64,000 nt of DNA from Mycobacterium sp. DL440 (lineage in GTDB: Bacteria; Actinomycetota; Actinomycetes; Mycobacteriales; Mycobacteriaceae), in the NCBI RefSeq assembly GCF_011745145.1, contig NZ_CP050191.1, positions 62,001 to 126,000 of the forward strand. The letters are read 5' to 3'. This document shows, one piece after another, positions 34,442-43,298 of this stretch; the stretch's first letter is position 1, and every line of letters starts with the position of its first letter. The notes under the pieces are model-generated. The model did not search any database, had not been told where the DNA came from, and saw nothing but the letters and a program-made list of their open reading frames with translations. A program made the translations under genes and the position numbers.

Positions 34442-36150
34442 CTCGCGTGCGCCCGCTTCGACTTCGCGGGACGGTTGTGGGCGCCCCCGGACTTTGTGGC
34501 CTGCTTCGTCGGGTGCCGTTCTGCGCGAGTCGAAGTCCGGTCGGAGCGCTCGCGTCCAGGCTTGGCATTCGGCGCTGATTCACGGATTGAGGAGCGGGCC
34601 GGCAATGCCGCCCGCAGACCGTTCCGGGAACGCCCCGCGTTCGCAGCCGCCGTCAACTGCCGCCGCGGCGGCGCGGAGTCACTGTGTGCAGTGGCCGACG
34701 GCACGCGGGTGGGATGACTGATCGGGGTGGGCTTCGGCGCGGTCGACGCCTCGGTGTCGTCAGGGGTGGACACCGACGTATCGCCCACAGTGTCGACCGC
34801 GGTGCTCACCTTGGAAGCCGCCGGGGCCTTACCGTCTACCGGCTCGACGGCTGTCCTGGGCGCCGTCAAGGCGCCGATGGCTTGCAGCACCTCGGACAAC
34901 GGCCTCGTCGCATCCGCGAGCGATTTCCCCAGTTCGTCCACTATGTGGCGCACCCCTTGCGCTACCGGCGAGGTGTCCACCGGGGCCGCCGGGTGCTCGG
35001 GCCAGGGGCCGTCGGGTTCGGCATCGGAGACGACCGGGTCCGGCAGGGTGGGGACGTAGGCTTCGCCGCCCAGGATCGCCATCGACTGCGCGAACGCCCC
35101 TGGCAGTTGAGCCATTGCCTCGTCGAATTTCTGTTGAGGGGTGTCCCAGCTGATTTCTTTGACCCGGCTGGGATCTGCGGTGCGGTCGTAGCCCATCTCG
35201 ACGAAGACTCGCAGCACCGGGTCGAGGGCGTCGACGAATCGTTCCGCGCCGATCAGCGATGCGGGTATGCGCAGCGGCGCCAGCAGCGGCAGATACTGGG
35301 GCATCATCACGTAGGTGGTGTTGCCGATCTGAGTCGTGACGGCGTTGGGGGCGTCGGGATACTCCAGCACATAGCCGGGAAAGGCGTGCCCGAAGGCCAT
35401 CCCGGCGATGGCGTTCGCGATGGACAGCACGTTGGCGTATGCCGGGAAGTCGGCGACGCCGTCGTACTGGTTTTGGTAATAGGTGGTCTTGAACGGGCTG
35501 TCGGATGGTCCGGGGCGGCCGAACGGGAAGATGTCGCCCAGCACCGGAAGATCGCTCCACGAGGTGAAGCGGGTGAGGATGCCCCCGTTGGGCTGATACG
35601 GATCTCCGATGAGTAAGAACTCGTAATTCTGGGCGTTGGCAACGTAATTCGGGTCTTTGGCCATGTCGTAACGTGCGATCTCGGCCACTTGCGTTCCTTG
35701 GGATACGCCGACGATCCTCACCTTGTCACCGGCCGGTGCGGCGGCGATGTCGCGCTCCAGGTAGCCGGCCCCGATCGCCTCGGACCGCTTCAATGTCTGG
35801 GTCCAATACGGAAGGTCGGACAGTACCGGAAGATCGGAGATGATCGGCAGGCTCAGGCTGATCTGCGCGGGATAGGCGACCGTGTGGTACGAGTCGCCTT
35901 CGGGAATGGTGGTTCCGTAGAAGAACACTGGGATGCTCAGGCCGAATGCGTCGTAGGACGCGCCCACGCCGATCGTCGTGCCGACCAGTTGGACCGCTGC
36001 ACGGTAGGTGGCCGATGGGGTGGTGACGCTGACTCCTGCCGATACCGCGACGACGACGCCGCCGGCCAGCAACATCGACCCCCATCGTCGTGGACCGCGC
36101 TGTCGGCGTTCAGTGCGTGGTAGTACCTGCTGGCGTCCCCGACCCTTCAT
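34438..36150 (-). CDS. PE-PPE-domain serine hydrolase, exported, with basic C-terminal tail
   Basis: A 570-aa protein with a signal-anchor (MLLAGGVVVAVSAGVSVTT) and a PE-PPE-type alpha/beta-hydrolase domain. Its nucleophile motif GVSQG is at 148-152 (Ser150), and typical stretches include YDGVADFP and YVMMPQYLPLLAPLRIP. The PE or PPE N-terminal domain itself is absent. The last 150 residues are low-complexity and end in a strongly Lys/Arg-rich tail. Family members are esterases or lipases. It overlaps the convergent membrane-protein gene by four bases. Confidence 0.85.
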   Translation of the reverse strand: MKGRGRQQVLPRTERRQRGPRRWGSMLLAGGVVVAVSAGVSVTTPSATYRAAVQLVGTTIGVGASYDAFGLSIPVFFYGTTIPEGDSYHTVAYPAQISLSLPIISDLPVLSDLPYWTQTLKRSEAIGAGYLERDIAAAPAGDKVRIVGVSQGTQVAEIARYDMAKDPNYVANAQNYEFLLIGDPYQPNGGILTRFTSWSDLPVLGDIFPFGRPGPSDSPFKTTYYQNQYDGVADFPAYANVLSIANAIAGMAFGHAFPGYVLEYPDAPNAVTTQIGNTTYVMMPQYLPLLAPLRIPASLIGAERFVDALDPVLRVFVEMGYDRTADPSRVKEISWDTPQQKFDEAMAQLPGAFAQSMAILGGEAYVPTLPDPVVSDAEPDGPWPEHPAAPVDTSPVAQGVRHIVDELGKSLADATRPLSEVLQAIGALTAPRTAVEPVDGKAPAASKVSTAVDTVGDTSVSTPDDTEASTAPKPTPISHPTRVPSATAHSDSAPPRRQLTAAANAGRSRNGLRAALPARSSIRESAPNAKPGRERSDRTSTRAERHPTKQATKSGGAHNRPAKSKRAHAS

Positions 36151-36719
36151 TCGTGCACCTTTCTTCCCTCACCGAGCTGGGTTTGGTCATCGTGGTGATC
36201 CGGCGCACTAACAACGTCTTTGGCTCACTGCCGGGCGTGAACCGGGAATATGGCAGGTGCCACTTCCGACGCTCATTGGGCCCGAAAGTTACCAGCAAAC
36301 CCATTGTCCTGCGCTGAGATTCGGGCATATTCACGAAAGTGGCAGGCTGCGGGACCGATCAGGTTGCGCGATCGTGTCAGGTTGGCAACTCTGGTGGCCG
36401 GCGGAAGGGTGTGCATTTCTCGCCAAACCGATGTCGAGAGTCATTGGAGCAAACGTTGATCGAAGGCGCTCAGGGTTCCACGCCAATCGCCTGGCTCGCG
36501 TGTTTCGACGACCGGTCGCGCCTTGCTGAGGGCCGCTTTCGTCCGTGAGTGCAATATCGGGGGCCGGGGGCTGCCAATCGATCAAAAGTTGATCACATGT
36601 TGCCGAAAACTGTTGTTATCTAAGGGGATCGGCGACTTTCCGAACAAGTTTCGATGGGCGCTTGCGTAGCGCCCGATTCGAGTTTCTTGAGAGTTCTCTC
36701 TGGATCTTGAGGGAACTCT
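36151..36719. other. 569-bp non-coding divergent promoter region
   Basis: No convincing gene is present. The part next to the cutinase gene is less GC-rich than its surroundings. It holds the palindrome GATCAA-AAG-TTGATC (36580-36594), a hairpin GGGCGC-N7-GCGCCC (36656-36674), and a second hairpin that touches the cutinase start codon. Both flanking genes encode exported hydrolases read outward from this gap. Confidence 0.6.
36690..36719 (+). promoter_or_regulatory. Hairpin covering the ribosome binding site of the cutinase gene
   Basis: Bases 36690-36700 can pair with 36709-36719 over 11 positions (one G-U wobble), with the 8-base loop TGGATCTT. The right arm contains the only Shine-Dalgarno-like sequence, GAGGG at 36709-36713, and ends directly before ATG 36720. 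If the transcript starts upstream, the stem would hide the ribosome binding site. Confidence 0.55.
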
Positions 36720-37703
36720 ATGCCTCCGCATGCTCGCCGCGCACTTTATGTTGCGCTATGTCAGTCTGAATTGGTGGGGAAATTCGGAACTGCCAGTTTG
36801 ATTGCCGTCATGGCGGGGGCGGCTTCCGGGATGAGCAACATGGCGATGCCGCCCGCCAACGCGGCACCGTGTCCTGATGCTGAGGTGATATTCGCCCGCG
36901 GCACGATGGAAGCGCCTGGAGTAGGCGATACGGGGGACGCGTTCGTTAACTCGTTGCGCGCCAACGTCGGCGCGAAATCAGTGTCGGTGTATCCCGTCGA
37001 TTACCCTGCCACCACCGATTTTCCGACTGCCGTCCAGGGCATCGCCGACGCACGGGCACACATCATGACCACCGCGGCCAACTGCCCTGACACCAAGATG
37101 GTGCTCGGCGGGTTCTCTCAGGGCGCGGCGGTCATCGGCTTCGTGACGGCCAGTGTTGTGCCTGACGGGGTTACCGCGGCAGACGTACCTGCGCCCATGC
37201 CGCCCGATGTCGCTGACCATGTGGCAGCGGTTGCGTTGTTCGGGAAACCGTCGCCGCGTTTCATGAAGGTGCTCAACAATCCCTCGGTTGTCGTCGGACC
37301 GAACTACACCGCCAAAGCCATCGACCTGTGTGTCGACAACGACCTGGTGTGCGACCCGCAGGGTAGGAGCTTCGGCATCCACACCCAGTACGCGGAGGCC
37401 GGTCTGGTGAACCAGGGGGCGGCGTTCGCGGCGAGCAAGCTTCAGGACGACTGGGCTCGGCAGCCCACCCAACCGGTTCCGCCGGCCACGCTGGTCGGTA
37501 CCGGCCCGTCGCAGCCGTCGCGTGTCGCGCCGGTCCAGCCCGCGCAGTCTCCGCAGCCCGCTCAACACATGGGCCCGGCACCGCAGAACCTTCCCGGTCC
37601 GGCCCCGGCTCAGAGTCCCGCAGTACCGAGTCCGGTTGCGCCGGCCGCACCGGCACCGGCCCCGCCGGGACCGGCCGCGCCGCCGCCTATTGCGCCGGTA
37701 TAG
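36720..37703 (+). CDS. Cutinase-family serine esterase, secreted
   Basis: A 327-aa cutinase (CFP21/Culp type). A signal region ends near NAAPC. The family pattern is complete: CPDAEVIFARGTMEAPGVG, nucleophile GFSQG at 131-135 (Ser133), Cys51 and Cys122, then CVDNDLVCD with the catalytic Asp and GIHTQYAE with the His. The last 75 residues are Pro/Ala-rich, probably a wall-spanning tail. Family members hydrolyse lipid esters outside the membrane. GAGGG six bases upstream supports ATG 36720. Confidence 0.93.
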   Translation: MPPHARRALYVALCQSELVGKFGTASLIAVMAGAASGMSNMAMPPANAAPCPDAEVIFARGTMEAPGVGDTGDAFVNSLRANVGAKSVSVYPVDYPATTDFPTAVQGIADARAHIMTTAANCPDTKMVLGGFSQGAAVIGFVTASVVPDGVTAADVPAPMPPDVADHVAAVALFGKPSPRFMKVLNNPSVVVGPNYTAKAIDLCVDNDLVCDPQGRSFGIHTQYAEAGLVNQGAAFAASKLQDDWARQPTQPVPPATLVGTGPSQPSRVAPVQPAQSPQPAQHMGPAPQNLPGPAPAQSPAVPSPVAPAAPAPAPPGPAAPPPIAPV

Positions 37704-37708
37704 CCGGC

Positions 37709-37996
37709 TCAGTGGTGGGCGTTGTTGCCGAACAGGTAGACGCCGGTGTGATGGCCGATGAAATTGTTCGCAATGAACAGCACGCCGGCAGCCACCACGA
37801 CCAGCACCAACGCGAACATCACCCAGCTGAGGCCCACCAGTAGGCGGCGCCGGCCGGCAGCCGCGGGGCCCTCGGCGACATCGCCCGCGATGTGCAGCCG
37901 GACACCGATCGCGAACAGGGTGGGCACTGACGCGCCCACAGCCAGGCCGAAGAGCAGGATCTTGCCGACGGCCACGAGGTTGATCCAGTTGTTCAT
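37709..37996 (-). CDS. Small membrane protein next to pitA (Rv0544c-like)
   Basis: A 95-aa protein with two hydrophobic segments (VGKILLFGLAVGASVPTLFAIGV and LSWVMFALVLVVVAAGVLFIANNF) and a His-containing end (HHTGVYLFGNNAHH). It lies 15 bases after pitA on the same strand, the same order as pitA and Rv0544c in M. tuberculosis. Probably co-transcribed; function unknown. Confidence 0.8.
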   Translation of the reverse strand: MNNWINLVAVGKILLFGLAVGASVPTLFAIGVRLHIAGDVAEGPAAAGRRRLLVGLSWVMFALVLVVVAAGVLFIANNFIGHHTGVYLFGNNAHH

Positions 37997-38011
37997 CTGA
38001 TTGCCCCGTCC

Positions 38012-39160
38012 CTACTTGCTCTCGGTCGCGGTGAGGCTGCCCTGCCACGTGTCGTTGACGTTGTTGTGGTCGATCGGCGGCTTGCGCGACTTGAGCCAGA
38101 TGGGCACCGTCGCGGCGATCAGGGCCACGAACCCGACCAGCGGCCCGGCGAAGCCGCCGATCCCGTGGACCAGGAAGTAGGTCAGCGCACCCACCATGCC
38201 GGCGGCCGGCAGGGTGATCAGCCAGGCGGTGGCCATGTTGCGTGCGACGGCCCAGCGCACCTCGGTGCGCCGGCCCAGCCCACTGCCCAGGATCGATCCG
38301 GTGGCGACGTGGGTGGTGGACAGTGAGTAGCCGAAGTGGCTGGACAGCAGGATGGTTGCCGCCGAGGAGACTTCAGCGGCCATGCCTTGCGGAGCTTCGG
38401 TGTCGACCAGGCCCTTGCCGAGGGTGCGGATGACGCGCCAGCCTCCCGAGAGGGTGCCGAGGGCGATGGCGACGGCGCAGGCGACGATCACCCAGAACGG
38501 CGGCATGGTCGCGGACTCGTCGACCGAGCCGTAGGAGATCAGGGCCAGGAAGATGATGCCCATGGTCTTCTGGGCGTCGTTGGTGCCGTGCGCCAGTGAG
38601 ATCAGGGATGCCGAGCCGATCTGGCCGTAGCGGAACGCGGCGATCGTGCGGTCCTTGGGCAGGCCGCGGATCAACCGGTAGACCAGCCAGCTGGCGATAC
38701 AGGCCACCACGCCGGCGATCAGCGGCGAGAGCACCGCGGGCACCATCACCGTGGAAACCACCCCGTGCCAGATCACGCCATGGCCGCCGACCGCGGCGAT
38801 CATCGCGCCGACGATGCCGCCGATCAGTGCGTGAGACGAGCTGGACGGGATGCCCAGTAGCCAGGTGAACAGGTTCCACAGGATGGCGCCCACGAGTCCG
38901 GCGAACACCAGCTCGAGGGTCACCAGATCGGCGTCGACCAGACCCTTGGCGATTGTGGCTGCCACGGCGGTGGACAGAAAGGCGCCGACGAGGTTCAGCA
39001 GCGCCGACAGCGCTACGGCTGTGCGTGGTTTGAGTGCTCCGCTGGCGATCGATGTCGCCATCGCATTGCCGGTGTCGTGGAACCCGTTGGTGAAGTCGAA
39101 CATCAAGGCGGTGAATACGACGATGCACAGCAGGAGGAACTGTAACGACACGGTAAACAA
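38012..39160 (-). CDS. pitA: PiT-family low-affinity inorganic phosphate transporter
   Basis: A 382-aa PiT permease. The duplicated family signatures are present: FDFTNGFHDTGNAMATSIASGAL near the N-terminus and SLAHGTNDAQKTMGIIFLAL in the second half, with PSSSSHALIGG and SSHFGYSLSTTHVATGSILGSG. It imports phosphate as a metal-phosphate complex with protons. The start is uncertain: TTG 39160 and GTG 39151 are both in frame and neither has a strong ribosome binding site. Confidence 0.93.
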   Translation of the reverse strand: MFTVSLQFLLLCIVVFTALMFDFTNGFHDTGNAMATSIASGALKPRTAVALSALLNLVGAFLSTAVAATIAKGLVDADLVTLELVFAGLVGAILWNLFTWLLGIPSSSSHALIGGIVGAMIAAVGGHGVIWHGVVSTVMVPAVLSPLIAGVVACIASWLVYRLIRGLPKDRTIAAFRYGQIGSASLISLAHGTNDAQKTMGIIFLALISYGSVDESATMPPFWVIVACAVAIALGTLSGGWRVIRTLGKGLVDTEAPQGMAAEVSSAATILLSSHFGYSLSTTHVATGSILGSGLGRRTEVRWAVARNMATAWLITLPAAGMVGALTYFLVHGIGGFAGPLVGFVALIAATVPIWLKSRKPPIDHNNVNDTWQGSLTATESK

Positions 39161-39237
39161 TTCTTGAACACAATCGCTACGAAGACCTAATTAACTGGCT
39201 GAGTTCTCGGTCACGTTTGCGGGCCCGAGGGCCTGGC

Positions 39238-39690
39238 TCAGCGCTTCGGGATGTCGATACCGAGGAGTTTGAGCCCGTCGTTGATGTGCAAGTGGGCCTC
39301 GTCCATGGTGGCGCCCAACTTCGTCAGCCGGGCGGAACTGTTTGCCGGTGTCAATTCCACGCATTGGTCGGCCATGCTGCGGAAACCGTCGAAGCCCTCC
39401 TGCAACGCGGTGTTGACCGGGACGTCGGGCCCGGGCAGGACCTTGTGCTGGATCGAGTCGACGTACGTGCGCAGGTCGGTGCACGCGTTGTGCAGTGCGC
39501 CGTAGTTGGTCATCTGGCCCGGGGTCACCATCGCGTTGGCGATCGGACCCAGCTGCGCGCCCAGGCCGGCGATCGCGTCGATGACGGCCTGCCGCCATTC
39601 ATCGGTCACCGGGGCCGCGGTGGGCTTGCCCGCGACAGCGCAACCGGCGAGCACGGAGGTGGTGGCCAGGACGGCAGCGATGTACCTCAT
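39238..39690 (-). CDS. Small lipoprotein, unknown function
   Basis: A 150-aa lipoprotein: ATG 39690, signal MRYIAAVLATTSVLAGC with lipobox LAGC. The mature protein is mostly helical with two more Cys (NACTDLR and DQCVEL), probably a disulfide across a four-helix arrangement. ATG 39690 is chosen because the lipoprotein signal begins there. No function can be named. Confidence 0.78.
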   Translation of the reverse strand: MRYIAAVLATTSVLAGCAVAGKPTAAPVTDEWRQAVIDAIAGLGAQLGPIANAMVTPGQMTNYGALHNACTDLRTYVDSIQHKVLPGPDVPVNTALQEGFDGFRSMADQCVELTPANSSARLTKLGATMDEAHLHINDGLKLLGIDIPKR

Positions 39691-39835
39691 ATGCAGCGAG
39701 CTTATGGGGTGCAACCGTTCTGGTGTGGCGCGATGCCGGGCAGGAGAGTTTGCGCGTAGATCGCCGCACCCACGTGTAAGCCGCGTCACACCGGTAACCT
39801 GACTGAGGACTGACTAGGCAGATCGGGGGATCGGT

Positions 39836-40975
39836 ATGGATCTCGTGCTCGGCCTCGCCATGACTTCGAGAGCCGTTCGGTGGGTGCTCGTCGAAGGCAC
39901 GACGGGCGAGGGGCGACCGGTCGACCGCGGTGCGATCTCCCTCGACGACGCCGCCAGCTATGACCCCGACGGCCTGCTGCGCGGCTTGGTGGACGACACC
40001 GAACTCGAGGGCGGACACCGCATTCACGCGATCGGCGTGACCTGGACCAATGACGCTGCGCCGCTGGCCGGCCACATCATGCAGTCTCTGGATACCCGGG
40101 GCTACGGAAATGTTTTCGCGGTGTCGGAGATCGAGGCGGCCGGCATGTTGGCCAGTGGCATCGCCGAGATCACCGAGCACGACGACATCGCGGTCTGCCT
40201 CGTCGAACCCGACGCCGCGGTGGTGGCGATCGTGACGCCCGACGACGTCAGCGCCGACCGCATCGATCGCACGGACACGTTCGTCGCCGACATCGCCGGG
40301 CTCCTGACCCTCACCGGTCGGCCGATCAGCGCGATGTTCATCCTGGGCTCCGATGCGCACGGTCCGATCGTGGCCGATCTGGCCGAGTCCATCCCGGCTT
40401 CGGTGATCACCGCCAACGAATCCGACCTGGCGTTCGCGCGGGGTGCGGGCCTGGCCGCGGCGCTCGCGGTGAATACCGCTGCCGCGCCGGCCAAAGCGGT
40501 GCACTGGACCAAGGTCGGCGCGCTGTCGTCGGTGGTCGGTGGCGCGTTGGTGACGCTCGTCGTCGCGACCTCGGCGGCGGTCGGGCTGCATCTGCATCCG
40601 GGAGCGGTATCGGAGACGGCGCAGGCCGCCAGCATCCACGAGTCGGCGCCCGAGGCCGGGCCGGCGCCGAAACCGGTAGAGAAGCGGGTGGACAAGCCTG
40701 CGACCAAGCCCGCACCAGCGGCTCCGCCGCAGACTCCCGCCGCCCCGCCGCCGGCTCAAGCCGTCGAGGCGGCCGATCCGCCGGCACACCAGCCGCCTGC
40801 CCAGGCTCCGCCCCCGGCAGCTCCCGCTCCCGCGCCGGCGCCGGCCTACGTTCCGCCCGCGCCGGCCCCGGTGTACAGCCCGCCGCCGTACGTGCCGCCG
40901 CCGGTGACCTATCCGCAGCCGCGGCTGCGGGACCGGATCATCGAGCGCATCCCGATCATCAACCGTTTCCACTGA
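39836..40975 (+). CDS. DUF7159-like membrane protein with Pro-rich tail (paralogue)
   Basis: A 379-aa protein related to the one encoded at 30677-32605: both begin with a (V/M)D(V/L)VLG(V/L)A(V/M)T segment and have a roughly 200-residue globular domain that ends in a run like ARGAGLAAAL. One membrane segment follows (VVGGALVTLVVATSAAVGL), then a Pro/Ala-rich tail and a basic end (RLRDRIIERIPIINRFH). It lacks the Thr and Gly/Ser blocks of its paralogue. It overlaps the convergent SNF2-like gene by 17 bases. Confidence 0.8.
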   Translation: MDLVLGLAMTSRAVRWVLVEGTTGEGRPVDRGAISLDDAASYDPDGLLRGLVDDTELEGGHRIHAIGVTWTNDAAPLAGHIMQSLDTRGYGNVFAVSEIEAAGMLASGIAEITEHDDIAVCLVEPDAAVVAIVTPDDVSADRIDRTDTFVADIAGLLTLTGRPISAMFILGSDAHGPIVADLAESIPASVITANESDLAFARGAGLAAALAVNTAAAPAKAVHWTKVGALSSVVGGALVTLVVATSAAVGLHLHPGAVSETAQAASIHESAPEAGPAPKPVEKRVDKPATKPAPAAPPQTPAAPPPAQAVEAADPPAHQPPAQAPPPAAPAPAPAPAYVPPAPAPVYSPPPYVPPPVTYPQPRLRDRIIERIPIINRFH

Positions 40976-42905
40976 ACTTGGCGGTGAGTCCGGACCGGGC
41001 GAGCCTGGCCTGCTCGGCGCGCACCACCTCGTCCTGATGCGGGGGAGTCTGGTCGGGATGCTGCGCCAGGCGGCGGATCGGCTCGTCGACGGTGCCCCTG
41101 GCCAGCAGTCGGTAGACCCGCACGGTGTGCAGTTCGCTGAGCCGCTGGGTGCGTCCGATCACTTGGCGTTCGGTGCGCGGCTGCCACTGCGGTTCGGCGA
41201 TGATGAACACCACCGGGGCGTTCAGCCGGCGCAGGTCGAGCTTGCCGGCACCGATGTGGGCCAGCAGGGTGGCCGGACCGCGGTCGGTGGCGAATGCGTC
41301 AACGACGGCCTGCTGATCGGGTACCGATGCGTCGACGGTTCCGAAGATGTTGCCCGGCAAGGCTTTCCGGATGACCTCGAGCACTGCGGGAAAGTGGGAG
41401 AACACCACCACCCTGGCCCCGTTGATGTGGGCCTCGTTGGTGAGCTCGACGAGTCGGTCCAGTTTGGCGCCCGGCGTCGGCGAACCGGACGGCCAGGCGC
41501 CCTGCCGGATCGCGCTGAAGTTGCCGCTGGTGACGGCCTGGCCGTAGCGCTCGCGGTCCGCGCGACTGAGCCGCACCCATTCCTCGGTGGCGATCCGCGC
41601 CGGCAACTCGTCGACCACGTCGCGGTAGTCGCGTCGCAGATATACCCGGTCCACTGCCCGGCGGAATGCGATCGATCCGCGGTCGCCCGCGTTGGGCGCC
41701 ACCTTGCCCGCGACGTCGGGCTGCAGGAAATCGGCGAGGTGGCGGAAGCCGCCGATTCGCTGGTGCATCGGGACGTCGGACAGGAACAGCACGCGGTTGT
41801 CGGAGGTCAACACGTTGCGGACGGCCCGGGCCCGGTCCGATTTGGGGTCGCGCAGCAGATGCGCATCGTCGACGATGACCAGGCTGGGGCGTTCGGGCAG
41901 TTTGATGCGCCCCACGGTGTCGTAGGAGACGATGGCCACGCCGCCGGAGGCCTTCCAATTCTCCAGACGCGCGTCGCGTTCACTGCCGCGGATCTCGATC
42001 GCCCGCAACGCGGTGTGCTTGGCGGTTTCCGCGGCCCAATGGATTCCGGTGTTGGACTGGCAGATCACCAGGGTGTGGCGCAGCTGTTGTGCGGCGGCCA
42101 GGTGCGCGGCGACCGCCAGCGCCTGCAGGGTCTTTCCGAGCCCCAGGTCGTCGCACAGCAGAACCCGCTCGCGCGCCACCGCATAGCGGGCGCCGAACTC
42201 CTGATAGCCGCGCAATTCGGTCTGCAGCAGTGAGCGGTTCAGCACGGTCTGCTCGACCTGTGCGGCCACCTCAGCCCCGACGAAACCCTGGGCGGCATCC
42301 ACATCGGTTGTCCCGGAGGCAAATTCGCTCAGTAACTGGTCGATCGGACGGGGGTCGGCGCGGTATGAACCCCACGGATCACCCTGGGAGTGGTTGGCCT
42401 CCTCGATCCGGTCGAGCAGCTCGCCGACCGATTCCCGCAACTGATCGGAGGCGGTGTGGCTGCGCAGCCGAGGCATCAGCCGGCGCAACTGTTTGACCGG
42501 TGCCTCGGCGTGAGTGAGCGTCAGCAGTGAGGTGAGTAGCTCGGTGTCTTCTTTGCGCAGCCGGGGCCGGGTGGTGGTGCGGATGTGGTCGGACATGGCC
42601 TGAGCCGCGGCCTGGACGGATTGGGCGGCCTCGATGTCGACGCCGGGCACCTGGGTCAACAGCCGGGCCGGCACGGTATGGATATCGGCGACCGTGCGGT
42701 ATTCAGAGTTGGCCAGCCCGCCGAGGCGGGCGCCGCGTGCCAGATATGGGCGCAGGTGCTCCAGCGGCGCGGCCTGCAGCGTCCGCGTCACCACCTCGTC
42801 GGTGCCGGCGTGGATGCGGTCGGCGATCTCGGCGCGAAGTTTGCCAATGCCGGCGAGCGCGGTATCGGCATGGCGGATCAGCTCGGCGGGATCGGCGCTG
42901 TCCAT
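40959..42905 (-). CDS. SNF2-like DEAD/DEAH-box ATPase
   Basis: A 648-aa superfamily 2 protein. Residues 70-100 resemble a helix-hairpin-helix (LLTQVPGVDIEAAQSVQAAA). The motor has the Q-like entry LRGYQEFGARYAV, motif I DDLGLGKT (252-259), motif II VDDAH (345-349) and motif VI QVIGRTQRL near 590. Motif II reads DDAH rather than DEAH, so the usual catalytic Glu is Asp; ATPase activity may be low. The organisation suggests a DNA translocase, but its partner is unknown. Confidence 0.8.
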   Translation of the reverse strand: MDSADPAELIRHADTALAGIGKLRAEIADRIHAGTDEVVTRTLQAAPLEHLRPYLARGARLGGLANSEYRTVADIHTVPARLLTQVPGVDIEAAQSVQAAAQAMSDHIRTTTRPRLRKEDTELLTSLLTLTHAEAPVKQLRRLMPRLRSHTASDQLRESVGELLDRIEEANHSQGDPWGSYRADPRPIDQLLSEFASGTTDVDAAQGFVGAEVAAQVEQTVLNRSLLQTELRGYQEFGARYAVARERVLLCDDLGLGKTLQALAVAAHLAAAQQLRHTLVICQSNTGIHWAAETAKHTALRAIEIRGSERDARLENWKASGGVAIVSYDTVGRIKLPERPSLVIVDDAHLLRDPKSDRARAVRNVLTSDNRVLFLSDVPMHQRIGGFRHLADFLQPDVAGKVAPNAGDRGSIAFRRAVDRVYLRRDYRDVVDELPARIATEEWVRLSRADRERYGQAVTSGNFSAIRQGAWPSGSPTPGAKLDRLVELTNEAHINGARVVVFSHFPAVLEVIRKALPGNIFGTVDASVPDQQAVVDAFATDRGPATLLAHIGAGKLDLRRLNAPVVFIIAEPQWQPRTERQVIGRTQRLSELHTVRVYRLLARGTVDEPIRRLAQHPDQTPPHQDEVVRAEQARLARSGLTAKFSGNG

Positions 42906-43107
42906 GACAAATCATCATTGCACTGTCGGGCCGTGGGCGGGTGCACGGATTCCTCCGGAGCAGCGGGGCTTCGCGTTGCAACTCGGCTCCAAACAGGTCA
43001 AGTGGATCGAGGCCGTGGAATGCGTGTCCGATTTCGGAGAGGTTGGGTGGGGACGCGGCGGGTACAACGAAGACTGCCAGTACTTCGTTTACCGCATGCC
43101 GATTTAG
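42904..43107 (+). CDS. Possible small protein, unknown
   Basis: An open frame of 67 codons starts at an ATG that shares two bases with the start codon of the divergent SNF2-like gene. The C-terminal part (SKQVKWIEAVECVSDFGEVG, then YNEDCQYFVYRMPI) has protein-like composition with aromatic and acidic residues unlike a random GC-rich frame. No ribosome binding site is visible, so it would need leaderless translation. It could also be the tail of a lost gene. Confidence 0.35.
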   Translation: MTNHHCTVGPWAGARIPPEQRGFALQLGSKQVKWIEAVECVSDFGEVGWGRGGYNEDCQYFVYRMPI

Positions 43108-43129
43108 CCGCTTCGGACGAATGGTCGAT

Positions 43130-43298
43130 GTGCCCGCCTGTCAGCGACACTGTCGCTGATAGCTGGTCATGCCGAATTCTGTTTCCTACGAGGCTGATAT
43201 GCATTGGAGTGACGCAAGTTCACATCGCGAACGTGACCAACGGTGCCCACGATATGCATGTGGCGATTGTCGCTGAGTTGTCGCTGACAGGCGGGCAC
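43130..43298. repeat. 20-bp perfect inverted repeats with internal GTCGCTGA copies
   Basis: The 20-mer at 43130-43149 is the exact reverse complement of 43279-43298. Inside and around them the octamer GTCGCTGA occurs three times and its complement once, including the 19-base palindrome TCAGCGACA-C-TGTCGCTGA (43141-43159). GATATGCAT is also repeated directly, at about 43196 and 43251. The stretch is non-coding, in the 245-bp gap upstream of nothing but the 3' end of the flippase gene. Confidence 0.75.

Noticed and set aside
36250..36585. Overlapping short frames in the hydrolase intergenic region
   Set aside because: None has a ribosome binding site, signal peptide or recognisable motif, and frames on both strands overlap one another.
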